A DNA stretch of 64,000 nucleotides from an uncultured Acidaminococcus sp. (GCA_900538365.1 UPXT01000001.1:29349-93348), one strand, 5' to 3'. Counted from the stretch's first letter, positions 50,407 through 59,547 are shown. A program made the numbers and translations. The notes: generated by a model not told the origin, from the letters alone.

Positions 50407-50810
50407 TTTTCGTATACCTCTTCTGTAATCTTATCATGGGAAGAACCGGCAAACTCCCTTGTAAAGATGCAGTGCCAGTCCTTTGTGAGATCGATATCAA
50501 AGAAAAAATCGCCTGGATAGGAGCGGTTCCAGTGATAGAGCACAATTTTTTCAATCCGGTCCAGATAAGGAGTCGCCTCCCGGTCTTCAAGAAGGGCATA
50601 TTCCCCAAGACCAGCCTTTTGAAGAAAATCTTCAGCCACCTCAATGGAAGCCGTTTCCCCTTCAAAAAGGGCTGCCGTATAGGCGTCCATCCAAAGTTTT
50701 TGACCAGATGTTTGGGCAAGGATTTCCTTTCTAAGAATCCGGTCCTGACTTTGACGGCGCTTATTAAAGAGCAGACCGCCTGCATCGTCGACACATGTGA
50801 TGAGAATCAT
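50403..50810 (-). CDS. Conserved protein of unknown function upstream of the nuclease
   Basis: The 135-residue cytoplasmic-looking product contains ITCVDDAGGLLFNKRRQSQD, KLWMDAYTAALFEG, ALLEDREATPYLDRIEKIVLYHWNRSYPGD and a final EFAGSSHDKITEEVYEK. I recall similar proteins across Firmicutes, without a convincing function. The stop overlaps the nuclease start (ATGA), so both are made together. It has no signal peptide, unlike its partner, so if it protects the cell from the nuclease it would do so in the cytoplasm; this is only a suggestion. Confidence 0.75.
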   Translation of the reverse strand: MILITCVDDAGGLLFNKRRQSQDRILRKEILAQTSGQKLWMDAYTAALFEGETASIEVAEDFLQKAGLGEYALLEDREATPYLDRIEKIVLYHWNRSYPGDFFFDIDLTKDWHCIFTREFAGSSHDKITEEVYEK

Positions 50811-50984
50811 CGTAACATCGTTCCTTTCTGCCGAAGTTGGGTACTTCGTCTATTATAGCAGAATCTTTGCGGCGAAAGTATGTTTTCTTATAAAATGAAG
50901 ACACAGGGAAAAGAACTTTTGGATAAGGAAAAGAGCCGCTAGCTGGAGGAGAAAAATCACAGGCGATATAAAACATCTGTTTTA

Positions 50985-51021
50985 TAAAATGAGCCCGCCT
51001 TTGAAAAATCAAAGACGGGCT
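50985..51021 (-). terminator. Terminator after hydE
   Basis: On the minus strand AGCCCGTCTTTGA pairs with TCAAAGGCGGGCT (one wobble), followed by CATTTTAT. Confidence 0.8.
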
Positions 51022-51043
51022 GAGAGCATTAGAATAAAATCAA

Positions 51044-52102
51044 TTAGTTATCTTCAGAGGTTACTTTAGGATGGTGTTCCAGGAATCGTAAGGAGTCACC
51101 GCGGTCCACGACCATTTCATAGTTGTGGCTTGAAAGACTCGAATAAAGGGACTGGAGACGGCGCAGGAGGGAAACGCCTCCCCTGCGCCTTGTGACGCCG
51201 GGCACAGGCGGCGGGAAGAGGGGAACACGAAGTACGTTGGCTCCGGAGTAAATCGCCATGACTTGTCCTTGGACATGGATGCTGTCAAGAAGGGGAGAGG
51301 CGGCGATATTGGCCTTCGGGAACATCACGCGCAGGATGGCCGTAAGGCGCAGGATCGTTTCCAGGCTGCATGGCAGCTGATGACGGAAACTCGTTCCTTC
51401 CCTAGGCACAAAAGGGGAAAGGCTGATCGTATCCGGATTGATTTCCTGGAGCATGGTGAGGTCGCGGGCGAGGTACTCAGCCATCTCATAAGGGGCCCCG
51501 ACAAGGAACCCGGTATCAAGCTCATAGCCGAGGAGCTTAAGGTCGTTTAGGCAGTCAATCTTGGTGGATAGAGAATCTGACGGGGGATGGAGCCTTGAAA
51601 AGTGCAGGGGATCTGCCGTTTCAAAACGCAGGAGATATCTCTCGGCACCGGATTTCTTCATCCGGCTGTACGAACGGCGACTTCGCTCACCAATGGAAAG
51701 GCCCAGCGCGCAGTCGGAAAACTCTCCTTTGAGTGTCGAGATGAGGTTGCCCATAATCATGTCCGTATAGTAATGATCCTCTCCTGATTCCAGGATGAAC
51801 GAGCGCAGACCGAGTTCATACCCTTCTTTCAGGGCGCCTCGGATTTCCTCTGAATTGAGGCGGAACCTATTTTTATCCCTGTTTTCTTCCCTGAGGTCAC
51901 AATAAAAACAGTTTCGCGGGCAGTGATTGGTAAACTCCAGAATGCCCTGCATATAGACCCGGCGATGAAACAAATAATTCACCGCTTCCTGCGCGGCCGC
52001 AAAAAGCTTATTGCGCAGTAAGGGGTCCTGGGAGCGCAGAAGTTCCAAATATTGTTCATCCGCAAGGGATGAACGCTGCATCAGCAGGTCGACAACATCC
52101 AT
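51044..52102 (-). CDS. hydE: [FeFe] hydrogenase maturase HydE (radical SAM)
   Basis: The 352-residue product has the radical SAM cluster in TNHCPRNCFYCDLREEN, then FRLNSEEIRGALKEGYELGLRSFILESGED, LRFETADPLHFSRLHP, GYELDTGFLVGAPYEM and PFVPREGTSFRHQLP, all typical of HydE. HydE with HydF and HydG builds the H-cluster of [FeFe] hydrogenase in the cytoplasm. Those partners are not in the window. It lies alone, divergent from the tRNA gene. Confidence 0.93.
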   Translation of the reverse strand: MDVVDLLMQRSSLADEQYLELLRSQDPLLRNKLFAAAQEAVNYLFHRRVYMQGILEFTNHCPRNCFYCDLREENRDKNRFRLNSEEIRGALKEGYELGLRSFILESGEDHYYTDMIMGNLISTLKGEFSDCALGLSIGERSRRSYSRMKKSGAERYLLRFETADPLHFSRLHPPSDSLSTKIDCLNDLKLLGYELDTGFLVGAPYEMAEYLARDLTMLQEINPDTISLSPFVPREGTSFRHQLPCSLETILRLTAILRVMFPKANIAASPLLDSIHVQGQVMAIYSGANVLRVPLFPPPVPGVTRRRGGVSLLRRLQSLYSSLSSHNYEMVVDRGDSLRFLEHHPKVTSEDN

Positions 52103-52209
52103 GACAATTCCTCAACTTCCCTATAGTCGGTCACTAACATCTACTTAACATTCCCATTATACTATATTGCAAAGCTTGTTACTAGATGGGGGTGAATAAA
52201 TGCCTCATC

Positions 52210-52238
52210 TTGACAAGTTCGTTCCATTCCGATATACT
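52210..52238 (+). promoter_or_regulatory. Promoter of tRNA-Ser
   Basis: Perfect TTGACA (52210-52215) and TATACT (52233-52238) with exactly 17 bp between, ending 11 bp before the tRNA. Confidence 0.85.
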
Positions 52239-52249
52239 TCTTATGTTAT

Positions 52250-52338
<89 letters not shown>

Positions 52339-52381
52339 ATTGAAAATATCCTATGCGAACGGTTTCCACATAAATTCAAAT

Positions 52382-52430
52382 AACACCGCATGAGTCTTTA
52401 CATAAGGACTGATGCGGTGTTTCAGTCTTT
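52382..52430 (+). terminator. Terminator after tRNA-Ser
   Basis: AACACCGCAT (52382-52391) pairs with ATGCGGTGTT (52412-52421), with inner AGTC/GACT pairing, then TCAGTCTTT. Confidence 0.65.
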
Positions 52431-52544
52431 GCTGTGTTGCTGCCTGGCTAAAGGGATCCCTCCCATCAAGCAACGCTTGTGCACCTGCAGCCTTCAAAAT
52501 ATCCTATGTTAGTTGCATTGATTGCCCGAAAGGAGAACGCTATC

Positions 52545-53087
52545 ATGAACCTTTTTGATCTTTTATCTGCCCGCCGAAGCGTGCGCCAGTATACAAAAGA
52601 ACCAATTGAGCACGATAAGCTCCAACAGATTGCCGCCGCTGGACTGATGACGCCGAGCAGCAAGAATCTGCGCAGTACGGAGTTTCTTGTTGTCGAGGAC
52701 CGGACGCTGATTTCCCAGATGGCCCACTGCAAGCCTCGCTTTGGGGAAATGCTCCAACAGGCATCGGCAGCCATCGTTGTTCTGGGCCGGCTCGAATCCC
52801 ACGCCTGGGTAGAAGACGCATCCCTTGCTATGTTTGCCATGATGCTGGAGGCCCAGGAACTGGGAATTGGCAGCTGTTGGGTGCAGGTGAGGCATATGGT
52901 CTCTGAAAAAATAGGGCCTGACGGAAAGCCTCTTACGTCGAGTAAGGATCTGCAGGAACTGCTCCATTTTCCGGATGGGCTTGAGGTGGAGGCCATCCTT
53001 TCCCTGGGATATCCGCTCCATCCCATTCGTCCAAGGCAGCTGGCTGACGCGAGACCTTTCCGAGTCCATTGGGGCAAGTGGGAATAA
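52545..53087 (+). CDS. Nitroreductase family protein
   Basis: The 180-residue FMN-dependent oxidoreductase has MNLFDLLSARRSVRQYTKEPI at the start, AAGLMTPSSKNLRSTEFLVVED and ASLAMFAMMLEAQELGIGSCWVQ, then EAILSLGYP. These enzymes reduce nitro compounds or other electron acceptors, or cleave flavins; the substrate is unknown. AAAGGAG lies nine bases before the ATG at 52545, whereas the earlier in-frame start at 52479 has none. Confidence 0.9.
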   Translation: MNLFDLLSARRSVRQYTKEPIEHDKLQQIAAAGLMTPSSKNLRSTEFLVVEDRTLISQMAHCKPRFGEMLQQASAAIVVLGRLESHAWVEDASLAMFAMMLEAQELGIGSCWVQVRHMVSEKIGPDGKPLTSSKDLQELLHFPDGLEVEAILSLGYPLHPIRPRQLADARPFRVHWGKWE

Positions 53088-53152
53088 AGCCGTTTCCTTT
53101 TGCCATTTGCATATCCGTTAAAGAGGGATGTAAAACCTAGAAATGAACAGTC

Positions 53153-53197
53153 AACAAGATCTGTAAGCGTGGAATGAGCGCTGCAGGTCTTGTTTTT
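53153..53197 (+). terminator. Terminator after the nitroreductase gene
   Basis: AACAAGATCTG (53153-53163) pairs with CAGGTCTTGTT (53184-53194) with one wobble, inner AGCG/CGCT pairing, then TTT. Confidence 0.75.
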
Positions 53198-53281
53198 ATC
53201 GTCTTTTGTTCCTTCTTTCGAGATTTTTGGAAGTCAAGTTGTACCGACCTCCGTTTCTTTGGTAAAATGAAGGACAAAGCA

Positions 53282-53309
53282 TTGCTTTTTCACCAACTTG
53301 CACTATAAT
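53282..53309 (+). promoter_or_regulatory. Promoter of the TerB_N/BrxD-like/helicase operon
   Basis: TTGCTT (53282-53287) and perfect TATAAT (53304-53309) with 16 bp between, 36 bp before the start codon. Confidence 0.6.
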
Positions 53310-53345
53310 GAAAGTGAATACATGTTTATAATAGGAGGGGTGACA

Positions 53346-54920
53346 ATGGGGTTTGTGACCACTGATATGATGCGGAAGCTTCTCCATCTGCCTGATGTGG
53401 AATATGACAGGGAAAGTATCGGGCGCAGGAAACGGCAGGAACCGCTTCCTGCGACGCTGCAGAAGCTTCGGGAATATCAATGGCAGGCACGCAACAAGTA
53501 TAGCCCTTCCGAACTGTTTGTCCTGCAGGGTAAAGCCGCGGAAAACTATAGCGATGAAACGGTCTATAAAGATCCATGCCTTCACTATTATCCATGCTAT
53601 TCAGCACTTAGTGACCGCGAGCTGCGGGGCTACTTTGGCTGGCGTACGCGAGTTCGCAGAGGGCAGGTGGAACCATCAAACCTCACTTTTTACACCCTTT
53701 ATGCCAATGAACTGATCAATCTCATTGGTGTCAAATCTCCGGAGGAGGGGTACGAACGGCTCCTAAAGCTGCGAGACGACTATGGGCCAAAGGAACCGAC
53801 CCTCATTATGCGCCTCAATGAGTGGCTCTTTCATTTCATGGTCTATTATGGGGTGACGCCCAAAAAACTCCCGCCCGTCGTTCAGAATCTCATGGTCCTT
53901 GGTAAGGACCTTACGTATCTGGAAACGGAAGACCTTGTTCTTCATCATCATGAGACCGTTGAGGTCCTTTCTAGACATTCCAATTACAACATTAAGAAAT
54001 CCCTTCTCTATCATAAAGATCCCCTGCGTTATGAACGCTTCATTGCCCTAATCTATCAAAAGATTGTGGCCTATTTCAAGGACCATCGACAGATGGGGTT
54101 CATGGATACGTGCCTTGCCAGTGAAACCTATCGCTGGCTCGACATTTTTGAAACGGCGTATTTTCTTCCCGAACGGCGGGAACGAAAAAAACTGATTTAT
54201 CGGTTCGATCAGTATGCGTACGTAAAGACGGATGGGGAGATCTGGACCCTATGGTACCGCACGGCAGATAATAAGCATAAGCGAAGACTGGGGTCCTATC
54301 TGCGCATGGCCGAGGTTCATTATCGAAAGGTCATGGGAGAGCCGCCCCTCCAGCCGCTTGAAACGCCGCCTAAATGGCTGGTGAAAAGTGTAGATGCCAT
54401 TGTGGCGGGGTTTCAGGAAGAGGCCGTACGCAAGGCCCGAAAGGAAGTTTCCTTTGATTTGAGTAAATTGGGCTCAATCCGTAAGGATGCCGCACATACG
54501 CGGGATAAGCTCATGACCGAAGAGGAAATGCGGGAAGAAAGTCTCCATGACCTAAAAAAGGAAGAACATGAGGCTTCCTCTCATGAGCCTGCCGCCTTAA
54601 AAGTCTTTGAACAAAGGCCGCAGTTCGCCTCCTTGAAAATAGAAAAAGATGCAGCCCAAACGCTTCCTGAATGCCCGCCCGTGGCGGACCAGAAGGCGCT
54701 TCCCTATGGCCTTGCGGAGCCGGAAGCAGCTTTTCTCAGGGCGCTGCTTACGCATGCATCCTATGAGGAGACGCTTCCCCCTGGCATGATGGTTTCCCTC
54801 ATGATTGACCGGATCAATGAGAAACTTTACGATGAATTTATGGATACGGTCCTTGCTGACGACGGAGGACCTGTGATCCTTGCTGATTACGTTGATGACC
54901 TGAAAGGAGTCCTACTTTGA
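53346..54920 (+). CDS. TerB_N/TerB_C domain protein, first gene of the putative defence-like trio
   Basis: The 524-residue protein has, after a basic N-terminal stretch, a TerB_N domain at about residues 65-260 (CLHYYPCYSALSDRELRGYF, GWRTRVRRGQVEPSNLTFYT, YANELINLIGVKSPEEGY), then a middle helical region, an acidic/charged linker with heptad-like residues (400-440), and a TerB_C-like end (AFLRALLTHASYEETLPP to YVDDLKGVLL). TerB_N/TerB_C proteins are associated with stress response and phage defence systems. No enzymatic motif is seen. AGGAGGGG lies seven bases before the ATG. It overlaps the next gene by four bases (TTGA). Confidence 0.82.
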   Translation: MGFVTTDMMRKLLHLPDVEYDRESIGRRKRQEPLPATLQKLREYQWQARNKYSPSELFVLQGKAAENYSDETVYKDPCLHYYPCYSALSDRELRGYFGWRTRVRRGQVEPSNLTFYTLYANELINLIGVKSPEEGYERLLKLRDDYGPKEPTLIMRLNEWLFHFMVYYGVTPKKLPPVVQNLMVLGKDLTYLETEDLVLHHHETVEVLSRHSNYNIKKSLLYHKDPLRYERFIALIYQKIVAYFKDHRQMGFMDTCLASETYRWLDIFETAYFLPERRERKKLIYRFDQYAYVKTDGEIWTLWYRTADNKHKRRLGSYLRMAEVHYRKVMGEPPLQPLETPPKWLVKSVDAIVAGFQEEAVRKARKEVSFDLSKLGSIRKDAAHTRDKLMTEEEMREESLHDLKKEEHEASSHEPAALKVFEQRPQFASLKIEKDAAQTLPECPPVADQKALPYGLAEPEAAFLRALLTHASYEETLPPGMMVSLMIDRINEKLYDEFMDTVLADDGGPVILADYVDDLKGVLL

Positions 54921-56224
54921 TCAAGATCCCAAAAAGAATTGCTCGGACCCTCATTAGTTCCTTAAAGGGCGGTGTCGTGCCCCGCATTGGTCTGCCTTAT
55001 ATCACAGTGGGGCGCAAGAACGAGATTGACGCGTTGCTCCACGATGTTTCGGTGATTGAAGAAGGCGGAGCCTCCTTCCGTTTTGTTGTCGGGCGCTACG
55101 GAAGCGGCAAGAGCTTCCTTCTCCAAACCATTCGCAACTATATCCTTGAAAAGAATTTTGTCGTGGTGGACGGAGACCTGTCACCGGAGAGGCGGCTTCA
55201 AGGGACCCATGGGCAGGGACTTGCCACGTACCGTGAGCTTGTACGCAACATGTCGACCAAGACCCGGCCCGAAGGGGGTGCCCTCACGCTCATCCTCGAC
55301 CGCTGGATTGACCGCGTCCAGGAACTGACCATGGAAGAAACTGGCCTTGCCATAGGGGATGGGGCCCTCATGGACGCTGTGGAAATAAAGATCCGCAAGG
55401 TTCTATATTCCCTGGGGGATATGGTCCACGGCTTTGATTTTGCCCGTCTCTTGAGTCTTTACTACGAAGCCTACCGCAACGGTGACGATGCCCTGAAGTC
55501 TCTTGTCATCAAATGGTTCCGTGGGGAATATGACACAAAGACAGAGGCCAAAAAGGAGCTCGGCGTCAATATCATCATTACTGATGATGACTGGTATGAA
55601 TACCTGAAAATCTTTGCCTATTTCCTAAAACAGGCAGGTTATGCCGGCTTTTTTATCCTAATCGATGAACTGGTCAATATCTATAAGATTCCCAATGCCA
55701 TTTCTCGTCAGTATAACTATGAGAAAATCCTCACCATGTTTAACGATACCATGCAGGGAAAGGCCCACTATCTAGGCATCATCCTCAGCGGTACGCCTCA
55801 ATGCATGGAAGACCCGCGTCGCGGCGTCTATAGCTACGAAGCACTGCGCTCCCGCTTGGCATCAGGGCATTTCAGCGGTGATTATAAAGACCTGCTGGCG
55901 CCTGTAATCTACCTCCAGCCCCTGACGCCGGAAGAACTGCTCATCTTGACGGAAAAACTGACCGAGATCCACGGCTTGCTCTATGCGTATGACAATAAAG
56001 TGACCCAGGAAGACCGCATTGCTTTCATTCGCCAGGAATTTGCCCGCGTTGGGGCCGATTCGCATATTACGCCCCGGGAAATCATCCGTGATTTTATCGA
56101 GCTGCTTGACCTTGTCTACCAGCATCCCGATAAAAGGATCGGTGATTTCCTCCAGAGCGGTGAGTTTGCCTATGCCAAAAGTGAGGAAGCCCCTGACACA
56201 AAGTTTGCCGAATTTACCCTTTGA
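54917..56224 (+). CDS. BrxD-like P-loop ATPase (DUF2791), second gene of the trio
   Basis: The 435-residue protein has a Walker A motif GRYGSGKSF at residues 59-67, Walker B FFILIDE at 245-251, and a RDFIELLDLVYQHP-type end. VVPRIGLPYITVGRKNEIDALL precedes the P-loop, as in BREX BrxD proteins, and its length is theirs. BrxD is an AAA-like ATPase of type 2 BREX anti-phage systems; its role is not settled. Translation starts at a TTG overlapping the TerB_N stop, seven bases behind AAAGGAG, so the two proteins are made in fixed ratio. Confidence 0.85.
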   Translation: MIKIPKRIARTLISSLKGGVVPRIGLPYITVGRKNEIDALLHDVSVIEEGGASFRFVVGRYGSGKSFLLQTIRNYILEKNFVVVDGDLSPERRLQGTHGQGLATYRELVRNMSTKTRPEGGALTLILDRWIDRVQELTMEETGLAIGDGALMDAVEIKIRKVLYSLGDMVHGFDFARLLSLYYEAYRNGDDALKSLVIKWFRGEYDTKTEAKKELGVNIIITDDDWYEYLKIFAYFLKQAGYAGFFILIDELVNIYKIPNAISRQYNYEKILTMFNDTMQGKAHYLGIILSGTPQCMEDPRRGVYSYEALRSRLASGHFSGDYKDLLAPVIYLQPLTPEELLILTEKLTEIHGLLYAYDNKVTQEDRIAFIRQEFARVGADSHITPREIIRDFIELLDLVYQHPDKRIGDFLQSGEFAYAKSEEAPDTKFAEFTL

Positions 56225-56261
56225 CCCGCTTGCTGTTTGTTAACAGGAAAGGATCCTGATT

Positions 56262-58550
56262 TTGTCTATTTTTGATGAATATGCCCCTTTTGTGCAGGAT
56301 TTCATCTATCGAAATGGCTGGGATGAACTGCGCCCCATCCAAGTGGCCGCGGGGGACGCCATCTTTCATACCGATGATAACCTGCTCCTTACGGCATCGA
56401 CGGCGTCAGGGAAGACGGAAGCCGCCTTTTTCCCCATCCTGAGCCTTTTTGATGCCAATCCGCCAAGTTCTGTGGGCTGTATCTACATCGGCCCGTTAAA
56501 AGCCCTCATCAATGACCAATTCCAGCGCCTGACCGACCTTTGTTCCGATGGGAATATCCCCATTTGGCACTGGCACGGTGATGTGTCCCAGTCCCACAAA
56601 GCAGGACTCATGCGTCATCCATCAGGCATCCTGCAGCTGACACCGGAATCCCTGGAAGCCATCCTGCTCCATAAGCATATGGCTGTTCCCAAGCTCTTTG
56701 GGGATTTGCGCTTTATTGTCATTGACGAGGTCCATTCCCTTTTGCGCGGTGATAGGGGCGGGCAGACCTTGTGCCTGATTGAACGAGTCAGCCGTCTTGC
56801 CGGCGTCAATCCCCGCCGCATTGGGCTGTCGGCCACAATGGGGGACCCTGAACGAACGGGGGCCTTTCTGTCTCTCGGCACAGGGCGGCGCACCATCATC
56901 CCCCGTATAAAGTCAAAAGGGAGCCGCTGGCGCCTTTGCCTTGAACATTTTTATGTCAAGGATGCCCAGGCCGGTGAAGGACGGACCGATATCAAAGCCC
57001 TGCCCGCCCTCGATGAAAAGACCGATACGGCCCCTCGTGAGGCGGATCCCGGTCTTGGCTTCATCTTTGAACATACGCGGGGAAAAAAGTGCCTTGTCTT
57101 TGTCAATTCCCGCGAAGAGTGTGAAGGCGTGACGACGAGCCTGCGCCAATACTGCGACCTGAACCACGAGGCGGATCGGTTCCTGATTCACCACGGCAAT
57201 CTTAGCGCAAGCTACCGGGAAACCGCCGAAATGCTCATGAAGGACGAGACCAAGCCCCTTACGACGGTCACGACGTCGACCCTTGAACTAGGAATTGACA
57301 TTGGACGCTTGGAACGAGCCTTCCAAATCGACGCGCCTTGGACGGTCTCGAGCTTCCTGCAGCGCATGGGACGCACGGGGCGGCGTGCCCTGCCTCAGGA
57401 AATGTGGTTTGTCATTCGGGAAGATGAACCGGAAATCCGGGCCATGCTGCCAGCGACCATCCCCTGGAAGCTTCTTCAGGCCTGTGCTTTGATTCAGCTG
57501 TACCTGGAAGAGCGCTGGGTGGAACCGCCGCGGCTTGACCGACTGCCTTTCAGCCTTCTTTATCACCAGACCATGAGTGTCCTTGCTTCCTGTGGGGAGA
57601 TGAGTCCTGCTGCCCTTGCGTCCCGCGTGTTGACACTGCATTATTTTCACCGCATTACTCCTGATGATTACCGCGTTCTCCTGCATCATCTCATCACAAC
57701 GGACCACATCCAGCTTACGGAAAAAGGCGGCCTCATTGTTGGCCTTGCCGGGGAGCGGGTCATCAATTCCTTTAAGTTCTATGGCGTTTTTCAGGAAAGC
57801 GAGGAATACACGGTTCGCAGCGAATCCCAGGAACTGGGTACCGTTGTCGCACCACCGCCGCCGGGTGAAAAGATTGCCCTTGCCGGCCACGTCTGGCGTG
57901 TCCTTGAGGTGGACCGCAAACGACATCTGATCTACTGCGAAATGGTAAAGGGCAAAGTGCCTGCCTACTTTGGCGAATGCCCCGGTGACCTTCATACCAA
58001 GGTCCTGAAACGGATGCGCCAGGTCCTGCGGGAAGACACCATCTATCCTTATCTTATGAAAAATGCCGTCAGCCGTCTGACGCAGGCGCGCTATACAGCA
58101 ACCCAGAGCGGCGCTGCTGATGAAAACCTGATCTTTTTGGGCGGCAAGATGTGGTGCTTTATTCCCTGGCTTGGCACCTATGGCTTTCTTGCTATGGAAC
58201 GTTTCCTGCGTCTGAAATGCGGAGAAAAGCTTGGCCTAAAGAATTTGGAATCCTTTCGGCCCTTTTTCATGCAGTTTACCATGGAAGCGGATGCAGCTGC
58301 TTTTTATGCTGTCCTGCGGGAAGAGGGGGAAAAGCTGAGCAATCCAATGGACCTGGTGTATCCGAATGAGGTCCCTTTATTTGATAAATATGACGAATAT
58401 TTGCCCGAGGAACTTATAAAGAAAGGATTTGCCTACGGCGTGCTCCGTATGGATGAAGTCAAGGATTTTTGCCGTGGCCTTTCGGCAGAAACGGCAAGGC
58501 CGGCGGAAGTGATCGACGATGCGCCTAAGGGCAAAATAGGAGAAAGCTAA
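56262..58550 (+). CDS. Lhr-like DEAD/DEAH-box helicase, third gene of the trio
   Basis: The 762-residue superfamily 2 helicase has Walker A TASTASGKTEA (44-54), IYIGPLKALINDQF (motif Ia), motif II DEVH (155-158) in FIVIDEVHSLLRGDRGGQTL, SATMGDP (motif III), STLELGIDIG (motif V) and QRMGRTGRR (motif VI). After residue 420 it has a winged-helix and an Lhr-type C-terminal domain with HLIYCEMVKG and the late DKYDEYLPEELIKKGFAYGVL. It resembles BrxHI of BREX. Start is a TTG behind AAAGGA, 37 bases after the ATPase gene. It unwinds DNA or RNA; the target is unknown. Confidence 0.9.
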   Translation: MSIFDEYAPFVQDFIYRNGWDELRPIQVAAGDAIFHTDDNLLLTASTASGKTEAAFFPILSLFDANPPSSVGCIYIGPLKALINDQFQRLTDLCSDGNIPIWHWHGDVSQSHKAGLMRHPSGILQLTPESLEAILLHKHMAVPKLFGDLRFIVIDEVHSLLRGDRGGQTLCLIERVSRLAGVNPRRIGLSATMGDPERTGAFLSLGTGRRTIIPRIKSKGSRWRLCLEHFYVKDAQAGEGRTDIKALPALDEKTDTAPREADPGLGFIFEHTRGKKCLVFVNSREECEGVTTSLRQYCDLNHEADRFLIHHGNLSASYRETAEMLMKDETKPLTTVTTSTLELGIDIGRLERAFQIDAPWTVSSFLQRMGRTGRRALPQEMWFVIREDEPEIRAMLPATIPWKLLQACALIQLYLEERWVEPPRLDRLPFSLLYHQTMSVLASCGEMSPAALASRVLTLHYFHRITPDDYRVLLHHLITTDHIQLTEKGGLIVGLAGERVINSFKFYGVFQESEEYTVRSESQELGTVVAPPPPGEKIALAGHVWRVLEVDRKRHLIYCEMVKGKVPAYFGECPGDLHTKVLKRMRQVLREDTIYPYLMKNAVSRLTQARYTATQSGAADENLIFLGGKMWCFIPWLGTYGFLAMERFLRLKCGEKLGLKNLESFRPFFMQFTMEADAAAFYAVLREEGEKLSNPMDLVYPNEVPLFDKYDEYLPEELIKKGFAYGVLRMDEVKDFCRGLSAETARPAEVIDDAPKGKIGES

Positions 58551-58551
58551 A

Positions 58552-59433
58552 ATGACCCAAACCATGGGAACCCTCATTGTCCTTTTATCGACAGGCATGT
58601 GGGGCATCTCTGGCGTGTGCGGCCAGTATCTTTTTGAACACACGCAGATTGATTCGACCTGGCTGATTGCCGTGAGGCAGATTCTTGCCGGTCTCATCTA
58701 TATGATGGTGATTATCCAAAGGGGAAAGGAACCGCTTTTTGCCATTTTCAGGGCGAAGCGGCAGACCTTTTGGGAAATGCTCTTTTTTACTTTGGGCCTA
58801 TTAGGCTCCCAGTATGGTTTTTATTACGCCATCAAGCTGTCAAACGCTCCTACAGCAACGGTCCTTATCTATACAGCGCCGGTTTTTGTCGTGCTCCAGC
58901 AAGTGCTGATGCAGCATCGGCCTGTGGAAAAAAAGGAGGTGGTGGGAATCTTTACGGCCCTCTTGGGCGTCTTTCTTGTCTCCACCCATGGCAGTCCGAC
59001 CAACCTTGTCATTTCGCCGGCTGCTCTTTTTTGGGCGATCTTATCGGCCATCGCCATGACCCTTTACACGGTGGCACCGGCACATATCCTTAAAGAATAC
59101 AGCAGTCCTTATCTGATGGGGTGGGGGCAGCTCCTTTCAGGACTCGTTCTTCTGCCTTTATGCAGCCCCTTTCATTCCGGCGTAGAAAACTGGACTTTTA
59201 TTAGCATGGGGGCCATGGGCTATATCATTGTCTTTGGGACGGTTGTGCCTTTTCTCATGTACTTTGGCGGACTCAAGGTCATCGGCCCAGTCAAGGCCTC
59301 CCTCATCAGCTGCAGTGAACCTCTTTGTTCCGTCTTGTTTTCTGTCGCTTTTTTAGGAACCTTCCTTGCCCTGCCAGATTATTTGGGCGTTATATGCATT
59401 GTAGGGACAGTGGTGATGCTAAGTCTGAAGTAA
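58552..59433 (+). CDS. EamA family (DMT) transporter
   Basis: The 293-residue membrane protein has ten helices in two EamA repeats: LIVLLSTGMWGISGVCGQYLF near the start, PTATVLIYTAPVFVVLQQVL, and a second repeat with LFWAILSAIAMTLYTVAPA and IGPVKASLISCSEPLCSVLF. Such proteins export metabolites or amino acids; the substrate is not evident. Its ATG lies one base after the helicase stop with AGGAG upstream, so it is translated in the same operon. Functional connection to the trio is uncertain. Confidence 0.9.
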   Translation: MTQTMGTLIVLLSTGMWGISGVCGQYLFEHTQIDSTWLIAVRQILAGLIYMMVIIQRGKEPLFAIFRAKRQTFWEMLFFTLGLLGSQYGFYYAIKLSNAPTATVLIYTAPVFVVLQQVLMQHRPVEKKEVVGIFTALLGVFLVSTHGSPTNLVISPAALFWAILSAIAMTLYTVAPAHILKEYSSPYLMGWGQLLSGLVLLPLCSPFHSGVENWTFISMGAMGYIIVFGTVVPFLMYFGGLKVIGPVKASLISCSEPLCSVLFSVAFLGTFLALPDYLGVICIVGTVVMLSLK

Positions 59434-59510
59434 AGGGCCTATTCGGCGCCCCCGTCCGAAGGAAACGGTTTGGAGCCGGCTTCCCAGCTTTTCCCTCATT
59501 GTTTTTTTCT

Positions 59511-59547
59511 AAAAAAACACCCCCGCCCTTGCAGGAGTGTTTTTTTC
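59511..59547. terminator. Bidirectional terminator between the EamA and TerB genes
   Basis: AAAAAAACACC and GGAGTGTTTTTTT form a stem over a 14-base loop, with T runs on both strands, between two convergent genes. Confidence 0.8.

Noticed and set aside
52479..52544. Upstream extension of the nitroreductase frame
   Set aside because: No ribosome site; the family N-terminus (MNLFDLL) begins at 52545.
54917..58550. Complete BREX system
   Set aside because: Only BrxD-like and BrxHI-like genes are present; PglX, PglZ, BrxC/PglY, BrxA/B and BrxL are not in the window.
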